A stretch of DNA of 64,000 bases from Pantoea alfalfae. Its GTDB lineage: Bacteria; Pseudomonadota; Gammaproteobacteria; Enterobacterales; Enterobacteriaceae. The notes under the pieces were generated by a model. It was not told the origin of the DNA and searched no databases. It saw only the letters and a list, made by a program, of their open reading frames with translations. Location: the NCBI RefSeq assembly GCF_019880205.1, contig NZ_CP082292.1, forward strand, positions 1,798,001-1,862,000, written 5' to 3'. Position numbers and translations under genes: made by a program. This document shows, one piece after another, positions 16,813-26,150 of the stretch. Numbering within the stretch: the stretch's first letter is position 1; every line of letters begins with the position of its first letter.

Positions 16813-17511
16813 ATGTCAGCCCGAATTTTAGCGCTGGATACGGCGACAGAAGCCTGTTCAGCCGCCTTGCTGAATCAGCAACAGATTGATGCCCGATTCG
16901 AGATTGCTCCGCGCGATCATACGCAGCGTATTCTGCCGCTGGTCGAGGAACTGCTGCTGGCGCAGCAATTGGAACTGACCGAACTGGACGCGCTCGCCTT
17001 TGGCCGGGGTCCTGGCAGTTTTACCGGCGTGCGGATCGGTATTGGTATTGCTCAGGGCCTGGCACTGGGCGCATCACTGCCGATGATCGCCGTTTCCACG
17101 CTGGCGACGCTGGCGGAAGGGGCCTGGCGTCTGCACGGTGCAACCCGGGTGTTAACCGCTATCGATGCGCGAATGGGCGAGGTTTACTGGGCCGAATATC
17201 AGCGTGATGAGCAGGGTGTCTGGCAGGGTGAAGCCAGCGAATGCGTGCTGTCCCCTGAGGCAGCACTCACCCGGATGCAGGCGCTCTCTGGCGACTGGAT
17301 GACCGCCGGCACCGGCTGGCAGGCCTATCCTGCCCTGCAGCAGGGACACGATCTGACCCTGAACACCAGCGACGTTACTTTGCCTGCCGCACAGGATATG
17401 CTGCCACTGGCGATGCTTGCGCTGGCGCAGGGGAATACGTTGCTGCCGGAGACGGCGGAGCCGACGTATCTGCGTAATGAAGTCGCCTGGAAAAAATTAC
17501 CTGGCCGGTAA
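16813..17511 (+). CDS. tsaB: TsaB, tRNA t6A modification protein
   Basis: Scaffold partner of TsaD and TsaE in making threonylcarbamoyl-adenosine at position 37 of ANN-decoding tRNAs; essential in E. coli. It is 232 residues with the ASKHA-fold features [34 protein letters not shown] and [21 protein letters not shown]. Length and context (yoaA upstream, yeaY downstream) are as in E. coli. ATG 16813 is preceded by TGAGGTAG. Confidence 0.96.
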   Translation: MSARILALDTATEACSAALLNQQQIDARFEIAPRDHTQRILPLVEELLLAQQLELTELDALAFGRGPGSFTGVRIGIGIAQGLALGASLPMIAVSTLATLAEGAWRLHGATRVLTAIDARMGEVYWAEYQRDEQGVWQGEASECVLSPEAALTRMQALSGDWMTAGTGWQAYPALQQGHDLTLNTSDVTLPAAQDMLPLAMLALAQGNTLLPETAEPTYLRNEVAWKKLPGR

Positions 17512-17571
17512 AATACACGCAACTTATTGTTATGCATCCAGTCTAACGCTTTACCTAGCGGGAGAACGTCT

Positions 17572-18168
17572 ATGTCGTCAATGTGTGGTAAAGGGCTTTC
17601 AGGTCTGCTGCTGACCTGTGTGCTGGCGTTAACCGGTTGTGTCTCCATTCCTGACACACTGCAGGGCAGCTCACCTCAGCCACAGCAGGATCTGTTGCGG
17701 GTGATGAGCGATCCTTCGCTCTTTGTCGGGCAGGAATCGCGCTTTGGCGGCAAGGTAGTGAATGTCACTAACCTGAACGGCAAAACCCGGCTTGAGATTG
17801 CGGCACAACCGCTGGATGAGAGCGCCAGACCGCGTCTGGGGGCAGCCTCGGTTGGCCGGATTTATGCAGACATTCACGGCTTTGTTGATCCGGTGGATGT
17901 CAGAAACCAGTACGTTACCGTGCTGGGTACGCTGAAGGGCACGGAGCAGGGTAAAATTGGTGAGGCCGATTACAAATTTGTGGTCATTGATGTGCGCGGT
18001 TATCAGCGCTGGCGCATTGCCCAGCAGGTAACCGCACCGCCACAGCCAATGGATCCCTGGATCTGGTATGGTCCGACCCGTCATCGCGGCGGATACTGGG
18101 GACCTAATCCCTACTGGGGAATGGTCAACACCGGACCCTCAGAGGTGCAGACCATCCTGACCGAATAA
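17572..18168 (+). CDS. yeaY: YeaY, Slp-family outer-membrane lipoprotein
   Basis: Lipoprotein of the Slp (starvation lipoprotein) family; precise role unknown, E. coli yeaY belongs to the envelope-stress sigma-E regulon. From ATG 17572 (GGGAGA ribosome site) the product has a lipobox ALTG-Cys23 and a 198-residue chain. Family stretches are [23 protein letters not shown] split across residues 40-62, [21 protein letters not shown] and a Tyr/Trp/Gly-rich tail ([12 protein letters not shown]). An earlier in-frame ATG at 17527 would put extra residues before the signal and is unlikely. A strong terminator follows. Confidence 0.92.
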   Translation: MSSMCGKGLSGLLLTCVLALTGCVSIPDTLQGSSPQPQQDLLRVMSDPSLFVGQESRFGGKVVNVTNLNGKTRLEIAAQPLDESARPRLGAASVGRIYADIHGFVDPVDVRNQYVTVLGTLKGTEQGKIGEADYKFVVIDVRGYQRWRIAQQVTAPPQPMDPWIWYGPTRHRGGYWGPNPYWGMVNTGPSEVQTILTE

Positions 18169-18187
18169 GTGTAAACATGATTTATCC

Positions 18188-18220
18188 AGCCCGGTCGCGG
18201 CGCTCGCTACCGGGCTTTTT
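18188..18220 (+). terminator. Terminator after yeaY
   Basis: AGCCCGGT (18188-18195) pairs with ACCGGGCT (18209-18216), followed by TTTT. Confidence 0.85.
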
Positions 18221-18287
18221 ATTGGCCTGTTTTCCCGGCACGAAATTTAGTGATGCACTTCGCAACCTCAACATGCCGAAACAGGCA

Positions 18288-18304
18288 AACTGGTACAATC
18301 AGTT
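18288..18304 (+). promoter_or_regulatory. FadR operator upstream of fadD
   Basis: AACTGGTACAATCAGTT matches the FadR consensus AACTGGTCNGACCNGTT at 14 of the 15 fixed or tolerated positions by my count of the arms, with both half-sites perfect at their ends (AACTGGT and AGTT). It lies 71-87 bases before the proposed fadD start. FadR represses fadD in E. coli until long-chain acyl-CoA releases it. Confidence 0.8.
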
Positions 18305-18374
18305 AAAATATTGTTAACAAACCAGATTGGCTGAGGCAGCGATGGAAATACAACATAATTATCGGGGTGGATCC

Positions 18375-20051
18375 TTGAATAAGGTTTGGCTGAAACGCTA
18401 CCCGGCAGATGTACCTGCCGAAATAAGTGCAGATCGTTACACCTCGCTGGTGGATCTTTTTGAGCAGGCAGTAAAACGCTACGCCGATCAACCCGCATTT
18501 CTGAACATGGGTCAGAAGATGAGTTATCGTCAGCTGGAAGAGAAGAGCCGTGCCTTTGCTGCTTATCTCCAGCATCAGCTGGGCCTGAAAGCAGGTGATC
18601 GGGTGGCGCTGATGATGCCTAACTTACTGCAGTATCCGGTGGCCCTGTTTGGTGTACTGCTTGCCGGTATGGTCGTGGTCAATGTGAATCCGCTCTACAC
18701 GCCGCGTGAGCTGAAGCATCAGCTCAATGACAGTGGTGCCAGCGCCATCGTTATTGTCTCAAATTTTGCGCATACCCTGGAAAAAGTGGTGGCTGAAACC
18801 GCTGTGCGGCATGTCATCCTGACCCGGATGGGCGATCAGCTGGCACCGATAAAAGCCACACTGGTTAATTTTGTCGTCAAGTATGTGAAGAAGCTGGTGC
18901 CCAAATACCATTTACCCGGCGCCATTTCGTTTCGTCAGGTGCTGGAAGTGGGTGCCACGCTCAATTATCAGCGACCGACTGTCTCGAATGACGATCTTGC
19001 CTTCCTGCAATACACCGGCGGCACCACCGGCGTGGCGAAAGGGGCAATGCTAACCCATCGCAACATGCAGGCGAATCTGGAGCAGACCCGTGCGACATAC
19101 GGTAAGGTACTGCGTGACGGAAAAGAATTTGTTGTCACCGCGCTGCCGCTTTACCACATCTTCGCTTTAACCGTGAATGGCCTGCTGTTCCTGGAGCTGG
19201 GCGGTCAGAATCTGTTAATCACTAATCCCCGCGATATTCCCGGCTTCGTTAAAGAGCTGGGTAAAGTTCCGTTTACCGCGATTACCGGCGTGAACACGCT
19301 GTTTAATGCGCTGCTGAACGATGAGCAGTTCAATAAACTCGATTTTTCAACGCTGCGCCTCTCTGCGGGTGGCGGAATGGCAGTGCAGAAAGTGGTGGCT
19401 GAGCGCTGGGAAAAGCTCACCGGACACTATCTGCTGGAAGGCTACGGCCTGACCGAATGTTCGCCGCTGGTATCCGTCAATCCGTATGACATCAGCTGCC
19501 ATACGGGCAGTATCGGCCTGCCGGTTCCTTCGACCGACGTACGCATTCTCGATGATGCCGGAAACGAAGTAGTGCCGGGGGAGCCGGGCGAACTCTGTAT
19601 CAGTGGTCCGCAGGTGATGCTGGGCTATTGGCAGCATCCGGAAGCAACAGCGGAAGTGCTGAAAAATGGCTGGCTCCACAGCGGTGATATTGTTACCGTT
19701 GACCAGGAAGGGTTCATTCGCATCGTTGACCGCAAAAAAGATATGATTCTGGTCTCCGGTTTTAATGTCTATCCGAATGAGATCGAAGATGTACTGATGC
19801 AGCACCCGAAAGTGCGTGAAGCCGCGGCAATTGGCGTGCCCAGCGACCTGTCAGGCGAAGCAGTAAAAGTCTGCATCGTGAAAAAAGAGGCGTCGCTGAC
19901 CAAAGAAGAGGTGCTCGATCACTGTCGCCGCCAGCTGACCGGTTACAAGGTGCCAAAAATCATTGAGTTTCGTGATGAGTTACCGAAAACCAACGTCGGA
20001 AAGATCCTGCGACGTGAGCTGCGCGACGAGGCCAAGCCCGGCGCGAACTGA
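18375..20051 (+). CDS. fadD: Long-chain-fatty-acid--CoA ligase
   Basis: Inner-membrane-associated acyl-CoA synthetase that activates imported long-chain fatty acids with ATP and CoA for beta-oxidation. 558 residues from TTG 18375; E. coli uses TTG at the same place (561 residues). An in-frame ATG at 18342 with GAGG before it is the alternative. Adenylate-forming motifs are clear: [16 protein letters not shown] (near 205), [20 protein letters not shown] (near 345), and the FACS signature NGWLHSGDI to [20 protein letters not shown] (near 430). The C-terminal [13 protein letters not shown] lysine is present. It has its own promoter with a FadR box and ends at a terminator. Confidence 0.96.
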   Translation: MNKVWLKRYPADVPAEISADRYTSLVDLFEQAVKRYADQPAFLNMGQKMSYRQLEEKSRAFAAYLQHQLGLKAGDRVALMMPNLLQYPVALFGVLLAGMVVVNVNPLYTPRELKHQLNDSGASAIVIVSNFAHTLEKVVAETAVRHVILTRMGDQLAPIKATLVNFVVKYVKKLVPKYHLPGAISFRQVLEVGATLNYQRPTVSNDDLAFLQYTGGTTGVAKGAMLTHRNMQANLEQTRATYGKVLRDGKEFVVTALPLYHIFALTVNGLLFLELGGQNLLITNPRDIPGFVKELGKVPFTAITGVNTLFNALLNDEQFNKLDFSTLRLSAGGGMAVQKVVAERWEKLTGHYLLEGYGLTECSPLVSVNPYDISCHTGSIGLPVPSTDVRILDDAGNEVVPGEPGELCISGPQVMLGYWQHPEATAEVLKNGWLHSGDIVTVDQEGFIRIVDRKKDMILVSGFNVYPNEIEDVLMQHPKVREAAAIGVPSDLSGEAVKVCIVKKEASLTKEEVLDHCRRQLTGYKVPKIIEFRDELPKTNVGKILRRELRDEAKPGAN

Positions 20052-20073
20052 ATCTGTATAAGAATTGAGGTTG

Positions 20074-20097
20074 AACGCCGGCATGTCCGGCGTTTTT
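20074..20097 (+). terminator. Terminator after fadD
   Basis: AACGCCGG (20074-20081) pairs with CCGGCGTT (20087-20094), then TTTT overlapping the arm end. Confidence 0.85.
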
Positions 20098-20149
20098 ATT
20101 GTTTTTAACATGGAGCGCCGCGCGTTGTTGGCTGCGGTGGAAATCAGAC

Positions 20150-21271
20150 GTGAATTATTCCCTTATCGACCAGGATGAACAACTGGCTGACGTGTGTCAG
20201 AAAGCCCGCCAGCATACAGCGGTGGCACTGGACACCGAATTTGTCCGCACCCGCACCTACTACCCTCAGCTTGGCCTGATCCAGCTGTTCGACGATCACC
20301 AGCTGGTGCTGATTGACCCGCTGAATATCCGTGACTGGTCACCCTTTATTGCGCTGCTGACCGACACCCGCGTGACTAAATTTCTGCATGCCGGAGGGGA
20401 AGATCTGGAAGTCTTCCTGCACCGTTTCGGCGTGCTGCCGACGCCTATGATTGACACTCAGATTCTGGCAGCCTTCTCCGGCCAGCCACTTTCCTGGGGC
20501 TTTGCTTCCATGGTGGCGCATTTTACCCAGGTCGAGCTGGATAAAAGTGAATCCCGTACCGACTGGCTGGCGCGCCCTCTGACCCAGCGTCAGTGCGAGT
20601 ATGCGGCGGCGGACGTTCACTATCTGCTGCCGATTGCCCGTCAGTTGATGATCAACACGGAAGAGGCTGGCAACATGGCGGCGGCACTCAGTGAGTGCGA
20701 TAACCTCTGTCAGCGCCGTCTCGACAGCGTGGCACCGGATGAAGCCTGGCGGGATATCACCAATGCCTGGCAACTGCGTCCGCGTCAGCTGGCGGCACTG
20801 CAGCGGCTGGCGGCCTGGCGTCTGAAACTGGCGCGTGAAAAAGATATGGCGGTGAATTTTGTGGTGCGCGAAGAGCATCTGTGGAAAGTGGCGCGCTTTA
20901 TGCCTGGCTCTCTGGGGGAGCTGGATCATCTGGGGCTGTCAGGCCACGAAATCCGTTTCCACGGCAAAACGCTGGTGGCGCTGGTGGCCGAAGCGGAGGC
21001 GCTTGACGAGAATGAACTGCCGGCACCGCTGGGCAATCTGATCGACCATCCGCACTATAAGCAGGTGTTTAAGGCGATGAAGGCGCTGGTGCAGCAGGTC
21101 AGTGAGCAGAGCGGATTCAGTCAGGAGTTACTGGCGTCACGACGTCAGATTAATCAGGTATTAAGCCAGCACTGGGGCCTGAAGCCACAGGGACGTCAGC
21201 CGGAATTACTCACCGGATGGCGGGGCGAACTGCTGAAACCCGGCATTGAGGAGATTCTTGCGGGTTGTTAA
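20150..21271 (+). CDS. rnd: Ribonuclease D
   Basis: 3'-to-5' exoribonuclease that trims tRNA precursors. 373 residues from GTG 20150 (MNYSLIDQDEQ), close to 375 in E. coli. The DEDD catalytic set is visible: ALDTEFVRTRTYYPQLG (Asp, Glu), FLHAGGEDLEVF (Asp), and the final Asp/Tyr in CEYAAADVHYLLPIA. Two HRDC domains follow, marked by RPRQLAALQRLAAWR and SRRQINQVL. A longer frame from 20099 overlaps the fadD terminator and has no ribosome site. In E. coli rnd is not next to minE, so its right side is a rearrangement junction. Confidence 0.95.
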   Translation: MNYSLIDQDEQLADVCQKARQHTAVALDTEFVRTRTYYPQLGLIQLFDDHQLVLIDPLNIRDWSPFIALLTDTRVTKFLHAGGEDLEVFLHRFGVLPTPMIDTQILAAFSGQPLSWGFASMVAHFTQVELDKSESRTDWLARPLTQRQCEYAAADVHYLLPIARQLMINTEEAGNMAAALSECDNLCQRRLDSVAPDEAWRDITNAWQLRPRQLAALQRLAAWRLKLAREKDMAVNFVVREEHLWKVARFMPGSLGELDHLGLSGHEIRFHGKTLVALVAEAEALDENELPAPLGNLIDHPHYKQVFKAMKALVQQVSEQSGFSQELLASRRQINQVLSQHWGLKPQGRQPELLTGWRGELLKPGIEEILAGC

Positions 21272-21281
21272 CCGGTTAAAC

Positions 21282-21305
21282 TTCCCCTGCCACTGCGCAG
21301 GGGAA
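21282..21305. terminator. Bidirectional stem-loop between rnd and minE
   Basis: TTCCCCTGC (21282-21290) pairs with GCAGGGGAA (21297-21305). The T-runs on both sides are weak. It sits between two convergent genes. Confidence 0.45.
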
Positions 21306-21324
21306 ATTCAGGAAACGGTCAGCG

Positions 21325-21594
21325 TCATTTAGTCACTTCATCCGTTTCTGGCAGCGTGACGTTCAGCTCCAGAATCGAGATGTCATCACCTTTCTGATCG
21401 AGCTGTACCGTGACCATTTCCGGATCGATCTTCACATATCTGCAAATCACTTCCAGAATGTCGCGCTTAAGTTGCGGAAGATAGTGGGGCTCACTGTCGC
21501 CCCTTCTCCGTTCTGCCACGATAATCTGCAGCCGTTCCTTGGCTATGTTGGCAGTGTTCTTCTTCCGGGATAAAAAGAAATCAAGTAATGCCAT
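21325..21594 (-). CDS. minE: MinE, cell-division topological specificity factor
   Basis: Activates the MinD ATPase and drives pole-to-pole oscillation of MinCD, leaving midcell free for FtsZ. The 89 residues comprise an N-terminal membrane-targeting helix ([20 protein letters not shown]), the MinD-contact region [14 protein letters not shown] and a C-terminal dimer domain. Last gene of minCDE, three bases after minD. Confidence 0.98.
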   Translation of the reverse strand: MALLDFFLSRKKNTANIAKERLQIIVAERRRGDSEPHYLPQLKRDILEVICRYVKIDPEMVTVQLDQKGDDISILELNVTLPETDEVTK

Positions 21595-21597
21595 GGT

Positions 21598-22410
21598 TTA
21601 TCCCCCGAACAGGCGTTTCAGGAAACCCTTCTTCTCTTCTTCGATAAAGCGGAAGGGGCGTACTTCACCGAGTAACCGTTCAACGGTATCGGCATAGGCT
21701 TTGCCAGCATCAGATTCGCCGTCAAGAATCACCGGCTCACCCTGGTTAGAGGCACGTAACACCGATTGATCTTCAGGGATCACACCGACCAGAGGAATGC
21801 GCAGAATTTCCAGCACATCTTCCATGCTCAGCATATCGCCACGGTTTACCCGGCCAGGGTTGTAGCGGGTCAGCAGCAGATGCTCCTTCACCGGGTCCTG
21901 ACTGTTTTCAGCGCGGCGGGATTTCGATGAGATGATGCCGAGGATACGGTCGGAGTCGCGGACAGAAGAGACTTCCGGGTTAGTGGTGATGATTGCTTCG
22001 TCCGCAAAGTAAAGTGCCATCAGTGCGCCCGTTTCAATCCCTGCCGGTGAGTCACAGACGATGAAGTCAAACTCCATTGCGGCCAGATCGTTCAGGACTT
22101 TCTCAACACCTTCACGGGTCAGCGCATCTTTATCGCGGGTCTGCGATGCAGGCAGAATGTAGAGCTGCTCAGTGCGTTTGTCGCGAATCAGCGCCTGGTT
22201 CAGCGTGGCATCGCCCTGGATAACGTTAACGAAGTCGTAGACCACACGGCGTTCACAGCCCATGATCAAATCCAGGTTACGCAGACCGATATCAAAGTCG
22301 ATAACGACCGTCTTTTTGCCTTTCTGCGCTAAACCGGTGGCGATGGCCGCGCTTGACGTGGTCTTACCAACGCCCCCTTTACCGGATGTAACTACAATAA
22401 TGCGTGCCAT
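21598..22410 (-). CDS. minD: MinD, septum-site ATPase
   Basis: Membrane-cycling ATPase that recruits MinC and MinE. 270 residues from ATG 22410 (MARIIVVTSGKGGVGKTT), equal to E. coli; an in-frame Met at 22431 is seven codons earlier and unlikely. Deviant Walker A (GKGGVGKTTSS), switch DIGLRNLDLIMG, Walker B DFIVCDSPAGIE and the C-terminal amphipathic membrane anchor (KKGFLKRLFGG) are all present. It lies between minC and minE. Confidence 0.98.
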   Translation of the reverse strand: MARIIVVTSGKGGVGKTTSSAAIATGLAQKGKKTVVIDFDIGLRNLDLIMGCERRVVYDFVNVIQGDATLNQALIRDKRTEQLYILPASQTRDKDALTREGVEKVLNDLAAMEFDFIVCDSPAGIETGALMALYFADEAIITTNPEVSSVRDSDRILGIISSKSRRAENSQDPVKEHLLLTRYNPGRVNRGDMLSMEDVLEILRIPLVGVIPEDQSVLRASNQGEPVILDGESDAGKAYADTVERLLGEVRPFRFIEEEKKGFLKRLFGG

Positions 22411-22443
22411 AAATGTTGATTTCCTTAACAAAAGAAAAGGGGC

Positions 22444-23157
22444 CTAATTAAGTGTCTGGATAGTCAGCGCGCCATCCTGCAGGCACAGGCGCGCGGCTTT
22501 ACCAAAAAATTCTTGCGGGATCTGATCCATGATCCAGTACTCTCCGGCAATCGAGACCAGCTCGGCAGCCAGGTTAGTACAGAAAATCTGGCAGTTGCGA
22601 TCGCCGCTGGCACCTGCCAGAGCGCGACCGCGCATCATGCCGTAAATATGAATGTTGCCATCGGCGACCAGTTCGGCACCGGCACTGACGCTGCTTGTGA
22701 TGATTAAGTCGGCGTCACGCGCATAAATCTGCTGGCCTGAGCGCACCGGCGTGTTCACGATGCGGGTTTTCGCTGCTGCCGTCTCGGTTACAACCGGCTG
22801 TGGTTCAGGAATGGGGGCCGGCTGCTGTGTCTCGGCGCGCGGTCTGGACTCTTTGCCTTCTGCCAGTACCGGCAGCCCTGCACGGGCGATCATGCGTTTC
22901 AAAGCATCATCTTTGCAGCCGCTTACGCCGACAATGCGTAAACCGGTAGCAAGAATGGCCTGCTGCAGCTGTTTCCAGTTAACATCGGCACTCAATGTGG
23001 CGACGTTTAGCACCACCGGGGCGTTTTTCAGGAAATCGGGAGCCTGGTCAATCTTGTCCTGGAGTGCCTTGCGAATCACCACAGGGTCTTGGTGATGCAA
23101 ATGGACGACAGACAGGGTGAAACTGCTACCTTTGAATTCGATTGGCGTTTGCGACAT
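22444..23157 (-). CDS. minC: MinC, FtsZ-ring inhibitor
   Basis: Division inhibitor that blocks FtsZ polymerisation at the poles. 237 residues: N-terminal FtsZ-binding domain (about 1-105), a Pro/Glu-rich linker ([18 protein letters not shown]), then a C-terminal beta-helix that dimerises and binds MinD ([30 protein letters not shown]). First gene of minCDE, diverging from ycgL over 155 bases. Confidence 0.97.
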   Translation of the reverse strand: MSQTPIEFKGSSFTLSVVHLHHQDPVVIRKALQDKIDQAPDFLKNAPVVLNVATLSADVNWKQLQQAILATGLRIVGVSGCKDDALKRMIARAGLPVLAEGKESRPRAETQQPAPIPEPQPVVTETAAAKTRIVNTPVRSGQQIYARDADLIITSSVSAGAELVADGNIHIYGMMRGRALAGASGDRNCQIFCTNLAAELVSIAGEYWIMDQIPQEFFGKAARLCLQDGALTIQTLN

Positions 23158-23312
23158 CTGTCCCGACTCAGTCCTGTTTTCACTACCGTTAACCCGGCGA
23201 TGATAAAATCATCGCTGAAGCGCTAACGGTGAATATTCGAAGTTCTGCAAGCATGTTATAGTTACAGCTATATTCAGACAAGCCTCAACGCCGGTTAATT
23301 CGAGTAAAAAAT

Positions 23313-23588
23313 ATGTTTTGTGTGATCTACAGAAGCCCGTTACGTGACCAGACTTATCTCTATGTTGAAAAAAAGGACGATTTTTCGCGCGTTCCGGAAG
23401 AATTGCTGAAAGGATTTGGCAAGCCGCAACTGGCGATGGTGCTGAAGCTGGCGGACCGCGACAGGCTGGCTAACGCAGATATCAATAAAGTTAAGCAGGG
23501 ATTGAGCGAGCAGGGTTATTATTTACAGCTTCCACCGCCGATTGAAAGTCTGCTAAAAATTCATTTAGAGGCCGATAAAAAAGTTTAA
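23313..23588 (+). CDS. ycgL: YcgL-domain protein
   Basis: Small cytoplasmic protein of the YcgL family with a known fold but no established role. 91 residues starting [20 protein letters not shown], with the conserved [20 protein letters not shown] and [13 protein letters not shown] segments. E. coli YcgL is annotated with about a dozen extra N-terminal residues; no equivalent start is seen here. Same neighbour relation to minC as in E. coli. Confidence 0.93.
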   Translation: MFCVIYRSPLRDQTYLYVEKKDDFSRVPEELLKGFGKPQLAMVLKLADRDRLANADINKVKQGLSEQGYYLQLPPPIESLLKIHLEADKKV

Positions 23589-23904
23589 CTCGGATTCTTC
23601 TGTAAATATAAATCCTGTCGGTGCGATACTGCAGGGTTAATATTGCTCTGAAGCTGCGCAAAATTAACGGCGCAGCTTATCTGTTTACCCCTGTTTAAAT
23701 ACCCAGTCCACATTTTCACATCTTATTTGTACGATTATTCAGCACGCCAGGGGCATCGTTTACGCTTTTTGACAAATTCCGCACCCCGGATGGTTAAAAG
23801 GATCTTATTATCACGCTCTGTTGCTGGCATTTCGATCAACGCATCAGCAAACATCAACCCGCCAGCCGCGCTGGCACAACACCTAACCTGAACAGGGGAT
23901 GAGC
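23589..23904. other. 316-base gap before ycgM
   Basis: No ORF of note. The gap is moderately AT-rich and presumably holds the ycgM promoter. I see no convincing terminator after ycgL and no recognisable operator. Confidence 0.5.
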
Positions 23905-24564
23905 ATGTATCAGCATCATAACTGGCAAGGCGCTCTGTTAGATTTTCCGGTCAGCAAAGTGGTTTGCGTCGGCAGTAATTATGCAAAACACATTAAAGAG
24001 ATGGGCAGTGCGACCCCAACCGAGCCGGTAATCTTTATCAAACCGGAAACAGCGCTATGTGATTTGCGCCAGCCGCTCTCTATTCCCGACGCCTTTGGCG
24101 AAGTTCATCACGAAGTAGAACTGGCGGTGCTGATAGGTGCGACGCTGAAGCAGGCGAGTGAAGAACACGTGGCTAAGGCGATTGCAGGCTATGGTGTGGC
24201 GCTGGATCTGACGCTGCGTGACCTGCAGTCCGGGTTGAAAAAAGCGGGCCAGCCATGGGAAAAATCCAAAGGCTTTGATAACGCCTGTCCCATCTCCGGT
24301 TTCATCCCGGTAGCCGAATTCAGTGATGATCCACAGAATGTCGAGCTTAAGCTGGTGGTAAACGGAGAAGTGCGTCAGCACGGCAACACAGCCGATATGA
24401 TTCACAAAATTCTGCCGCTGATTGCACATATGAGCCACTATTTTACGTTGCGTGCAGGCGATGTCATTCTGACCGGGACACCTGAGGGTGTGGGTCCGAT
24501 GCGCTCGGGTGACAAGCTGGACGTGTCGCTGGCGGGTCACGGCATCAGCACGCGCGTACTCTAA
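23905..24564 (+). CDS. ycgM: YcgM, fumarylacetoacetate-hydrolase-family protein
   Basis: Cytoplasmic FAH-fold enzyme, probably acting on a beta-diketone or oxaloacetate-type substrate; the physiological reaction is not settled. From ATG 23905 (AGGGG upstream) it is 219 residues, identical in length to E. coli YcgM; an ATG two codons earlier is possible. Metal-site and family motifs are HHEVELAVLIG (the E-x-E pair), GYGVALDLTLRDLQ, KGFDNACPISGFI and GDVILTGTPEGVGP. ycgN follows after 65 bases. Confidence 0.93.
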   Translation: MYQHHNWQGALLDFPVSKVVCVGSNYAKHIKEMGSATPTEPVIFIKPETALCDLRQPLSIPDAFGEVHHEVELAVLIGATLKQASEEHVAKAIAGYGVALDLTLRDLQSGLKKAGQPWEKSKGFDNACPISGFIPVAEFSDDPQNVELKLVVNGEVRQHGNTADMIHKILPLIAHMSHYFTLRAGDVILTGTPEGVGPMRSGDKLDVSLAGHGISTRVL

Positions 24565-24629
24565 AAACTTGCATCACCGCAGCATAGGCTTTATAAGGTG
24601 CGTTTCAGGCACAACCCGGACAAATCATC

Positions 24630-25076
24630 ATGACTGACACCCCTTTCTGGCAACAAAAACGCCTGGCACAAATGAGCGATGAGGAATGGGAATCCTTATG
24701 TGATGGTTGTGGCCAGTGTTGCCTTAACAAGTTGCAGGACGCTGACACGGATGAGATTTACTTCACCAACGTCGCCTGCAATCAGCTCAATATTAAAACC
24801 TGCCAGTGCCGTAACTATGAACGCCGCTTCGATTTAGAAGAGGATTGCATCAAGCTTACGCGCGAAAATCTGACTACCTTCAACTGGCTGCCGCGCACCT
24901 GCGCCTACCGGTTGCTGGGCGAGGGCAAAGGATTGCCGGTCTGGCATCCGCTGCGGGCTGGTTCGAAAACCGCGATGCATGCGCAGCGAATTTCGGTGCG
25001 TTATATTGCAGTGCGGGAGAGTGAAGTGCGGGACTGGGAAGATCACATTATTGATCGTCCCGATCGCAACGGCTAA
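24630..25076 (+). CDS. ycgN: YcgN, cysteine-rich UPF0260/CxxCxxCC-family protein
   Basis: Cytoplasmic protein of 148 residues with a metal-type cysteine cluster: CDGCGQCC near residue 25, then [17 protein letters not shown] and DCIKL. The spacing fits the CxxCxxCC zinc- or iron-sulfur-binding family; function unknown. Highly similar to E. coli YcgN in sequence and position. A strong terminator follows, shared head-on with dsbB. Confidence 0.92.
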   Translation: MTDTPFWQQKRLAQMSDEEWESLCDGCGQCCLNKLQDADTDEIYFTNVACNQLNIKTCQCRNYERRFDLEEDCIKLTRENLTTFNWLPRTCAYRLLGEGKGLPVWHPLRAGSKTAMHAQRISVRYIAVRESEVRDWEDHIIDRPDRNG

Positions 25077-25102
25077 GCGCTACTGCCTCATCTGAAACGT
25101 AA

Positions 25103-25128
25103 AAAGGCTGCCACTGGCAGCCTTTTTT
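25103..25128. terminator. Bidirectional terminator between ycgN and dsbB
   Basis: AAAGGCTGCC (25103-25112) pairs with GGCAGCCTTT (25116-25125) with T on the right and A on the left, so it can serve both convergent genes. Confidence 0.85.
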
Positions 25129-25148
25129 GATCTCAGCAACGTTTCGTG

Positions 25149-25679
25149 TCAGCGACTAAAGAGATCGCGACGCTTAGGTTTGAAAGGCTGGGCAATCAGT
25201 ACCAGCACTGCGACCAGCAGATAACCGGCAAATACCCCTATCATCCACTGCGGCATGCTGAGCGTCAGGAAAGTCCAGCTACGTTCTGCGCAGTCACCGC
25301 TGGCCAGAAACACCGACGGCAGCCACTTATCCAGCGGTAATCCGCTGGGGAAACGGGCGGCAAAATCACAGGTAGTAAACGGGTTTGGATGCAGCTGAAT
25401 CATCGTGTGTTCATAAGAGAGACGCAGACCCTCCCAGGCACTGTAGATCCATAACGCCAGAGCGCCCAGACGCAGCGGTGATTTCGGTGCAATCGCACCC
25501 ACCAGACCCGCGCCCAGTACACCAAACAGCGCATTACGTTCATAAATACACATCACGCAGGGCTTTAGTCCCATCACGTGCTGAAAGAAGAGTGCCGTTA
25601 ATTCCAGTGTAAGCGCTGTCAGTGCCAGTAATAACCAGGCTCCCCGACCACGAGAACATTGATTCAGATATCGCAACAT
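25149..25679 (-). CDS. dsbB: DsbB, disulfide-bond oxidoreductase
   Basis: Four-helix inner-membrane protein that reoxidises periplasmic DsbA and passes electrons to quinone. From ATG 25679 ([15 protein letters not shown]) it is 176 residues, equal to E. coli. Both periplasmic cysteine pairs are present: [11 protein letters not shown] (positions 41 and 44), and FTTCDF with SGDCAERSW (near 104 and 130). A longer frame to 25766 adds an unrelated N-terminus and is rejected. Confidence 0.96.
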   Translation of the reverse strand: MLRYLNQCSRGRGAWLLLALTALTLELTALFFQHVMGLKPCVMCIYERNALFGVLGAGLVGAIAPKSPLRLGALALWIYSAWEGLRLSYEHTMIQLHPNPFTTCDFAARFPSGLPLDKWLPSVFLASGDCAERSWTFLTLSMPQWMIGVFAGYLLVAVLVLIAQPFKPKRRDLFSR

Positions 25680-26150
25680 ATTGCATTCCCTGTAAACGTT
25701 AATGCCACGCAGTGTAAACCAAAAGCGCGGGCAAACCAGCCAGGGACAGGGAAAAATCGTGTGCAAACATGGCCTGATTCTGATCCAGAGCAGGTTACAT
25801 GAGGATAAGCGGAGGCCCTCAGGGTTTTGCCTGCTCAGTAAACAGCTTGAAGGTGGGGACGTTAAGAAAACCCGGCTGCGATCGACAGGAAGCGAAACGG
25901 CAAGCGCAGGCCATCCGGTACCAGCATGCTGTACTTTCAGGATGTTTTTCTGCTGGTTTTTGAGACTGAATGTTCCCGCGCAGAAAAACGTGCACCCGGC
26001 CGTCGCCTTATAACAGTTGCACTCGTCGCCAGCCAGTCTGAAATATGCGCCCGCGCCCGGTTTTAATGGTTACGCAGGCTATATCCGCTATAGGGCGTCT
26101 GGTATGATGAGTCCCCATCATGATTAGAAAAGCAACGAGAACACATTGCT
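25680..26150. other. 471-base gap where nhaB sits in E. coli
   Basis: E. coli carries the Na+/H+ antiporter gene nhaB between dsbB and fadR. Here only 471 bases separate them. One plus-strand open frame (25702-26013) is Cys/Arg-rich without a family signature or ribosome site and looks spurious. No remnant of nhaB is recognisable by eye. The right end contains the fadR promoter. Confidence 0.6.
26097..26113 (+). promoter_or_regulatory. FadR-like box overlapping the fadR -10 element
   Basis: GTCTGGTATGATGAGTC resembles a FadR operator (CTGGT then seven bases then GT) and contains TATGAT, a good -10 hexamer, at 26103-26108. It lies 38 bases before the fadR start. Autoregulation is inferred; the right half-site is weaker than at fadD. 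Confidence 0.4.

Noticed and set aside
25702..26013. 103-codon open frame between dsbB and fadR
   Set aside because: No ribosome site, no domain pattern, unusual Arg/Cys-rich composition and it begins inside the dsbB upstream region. Treated as chance.
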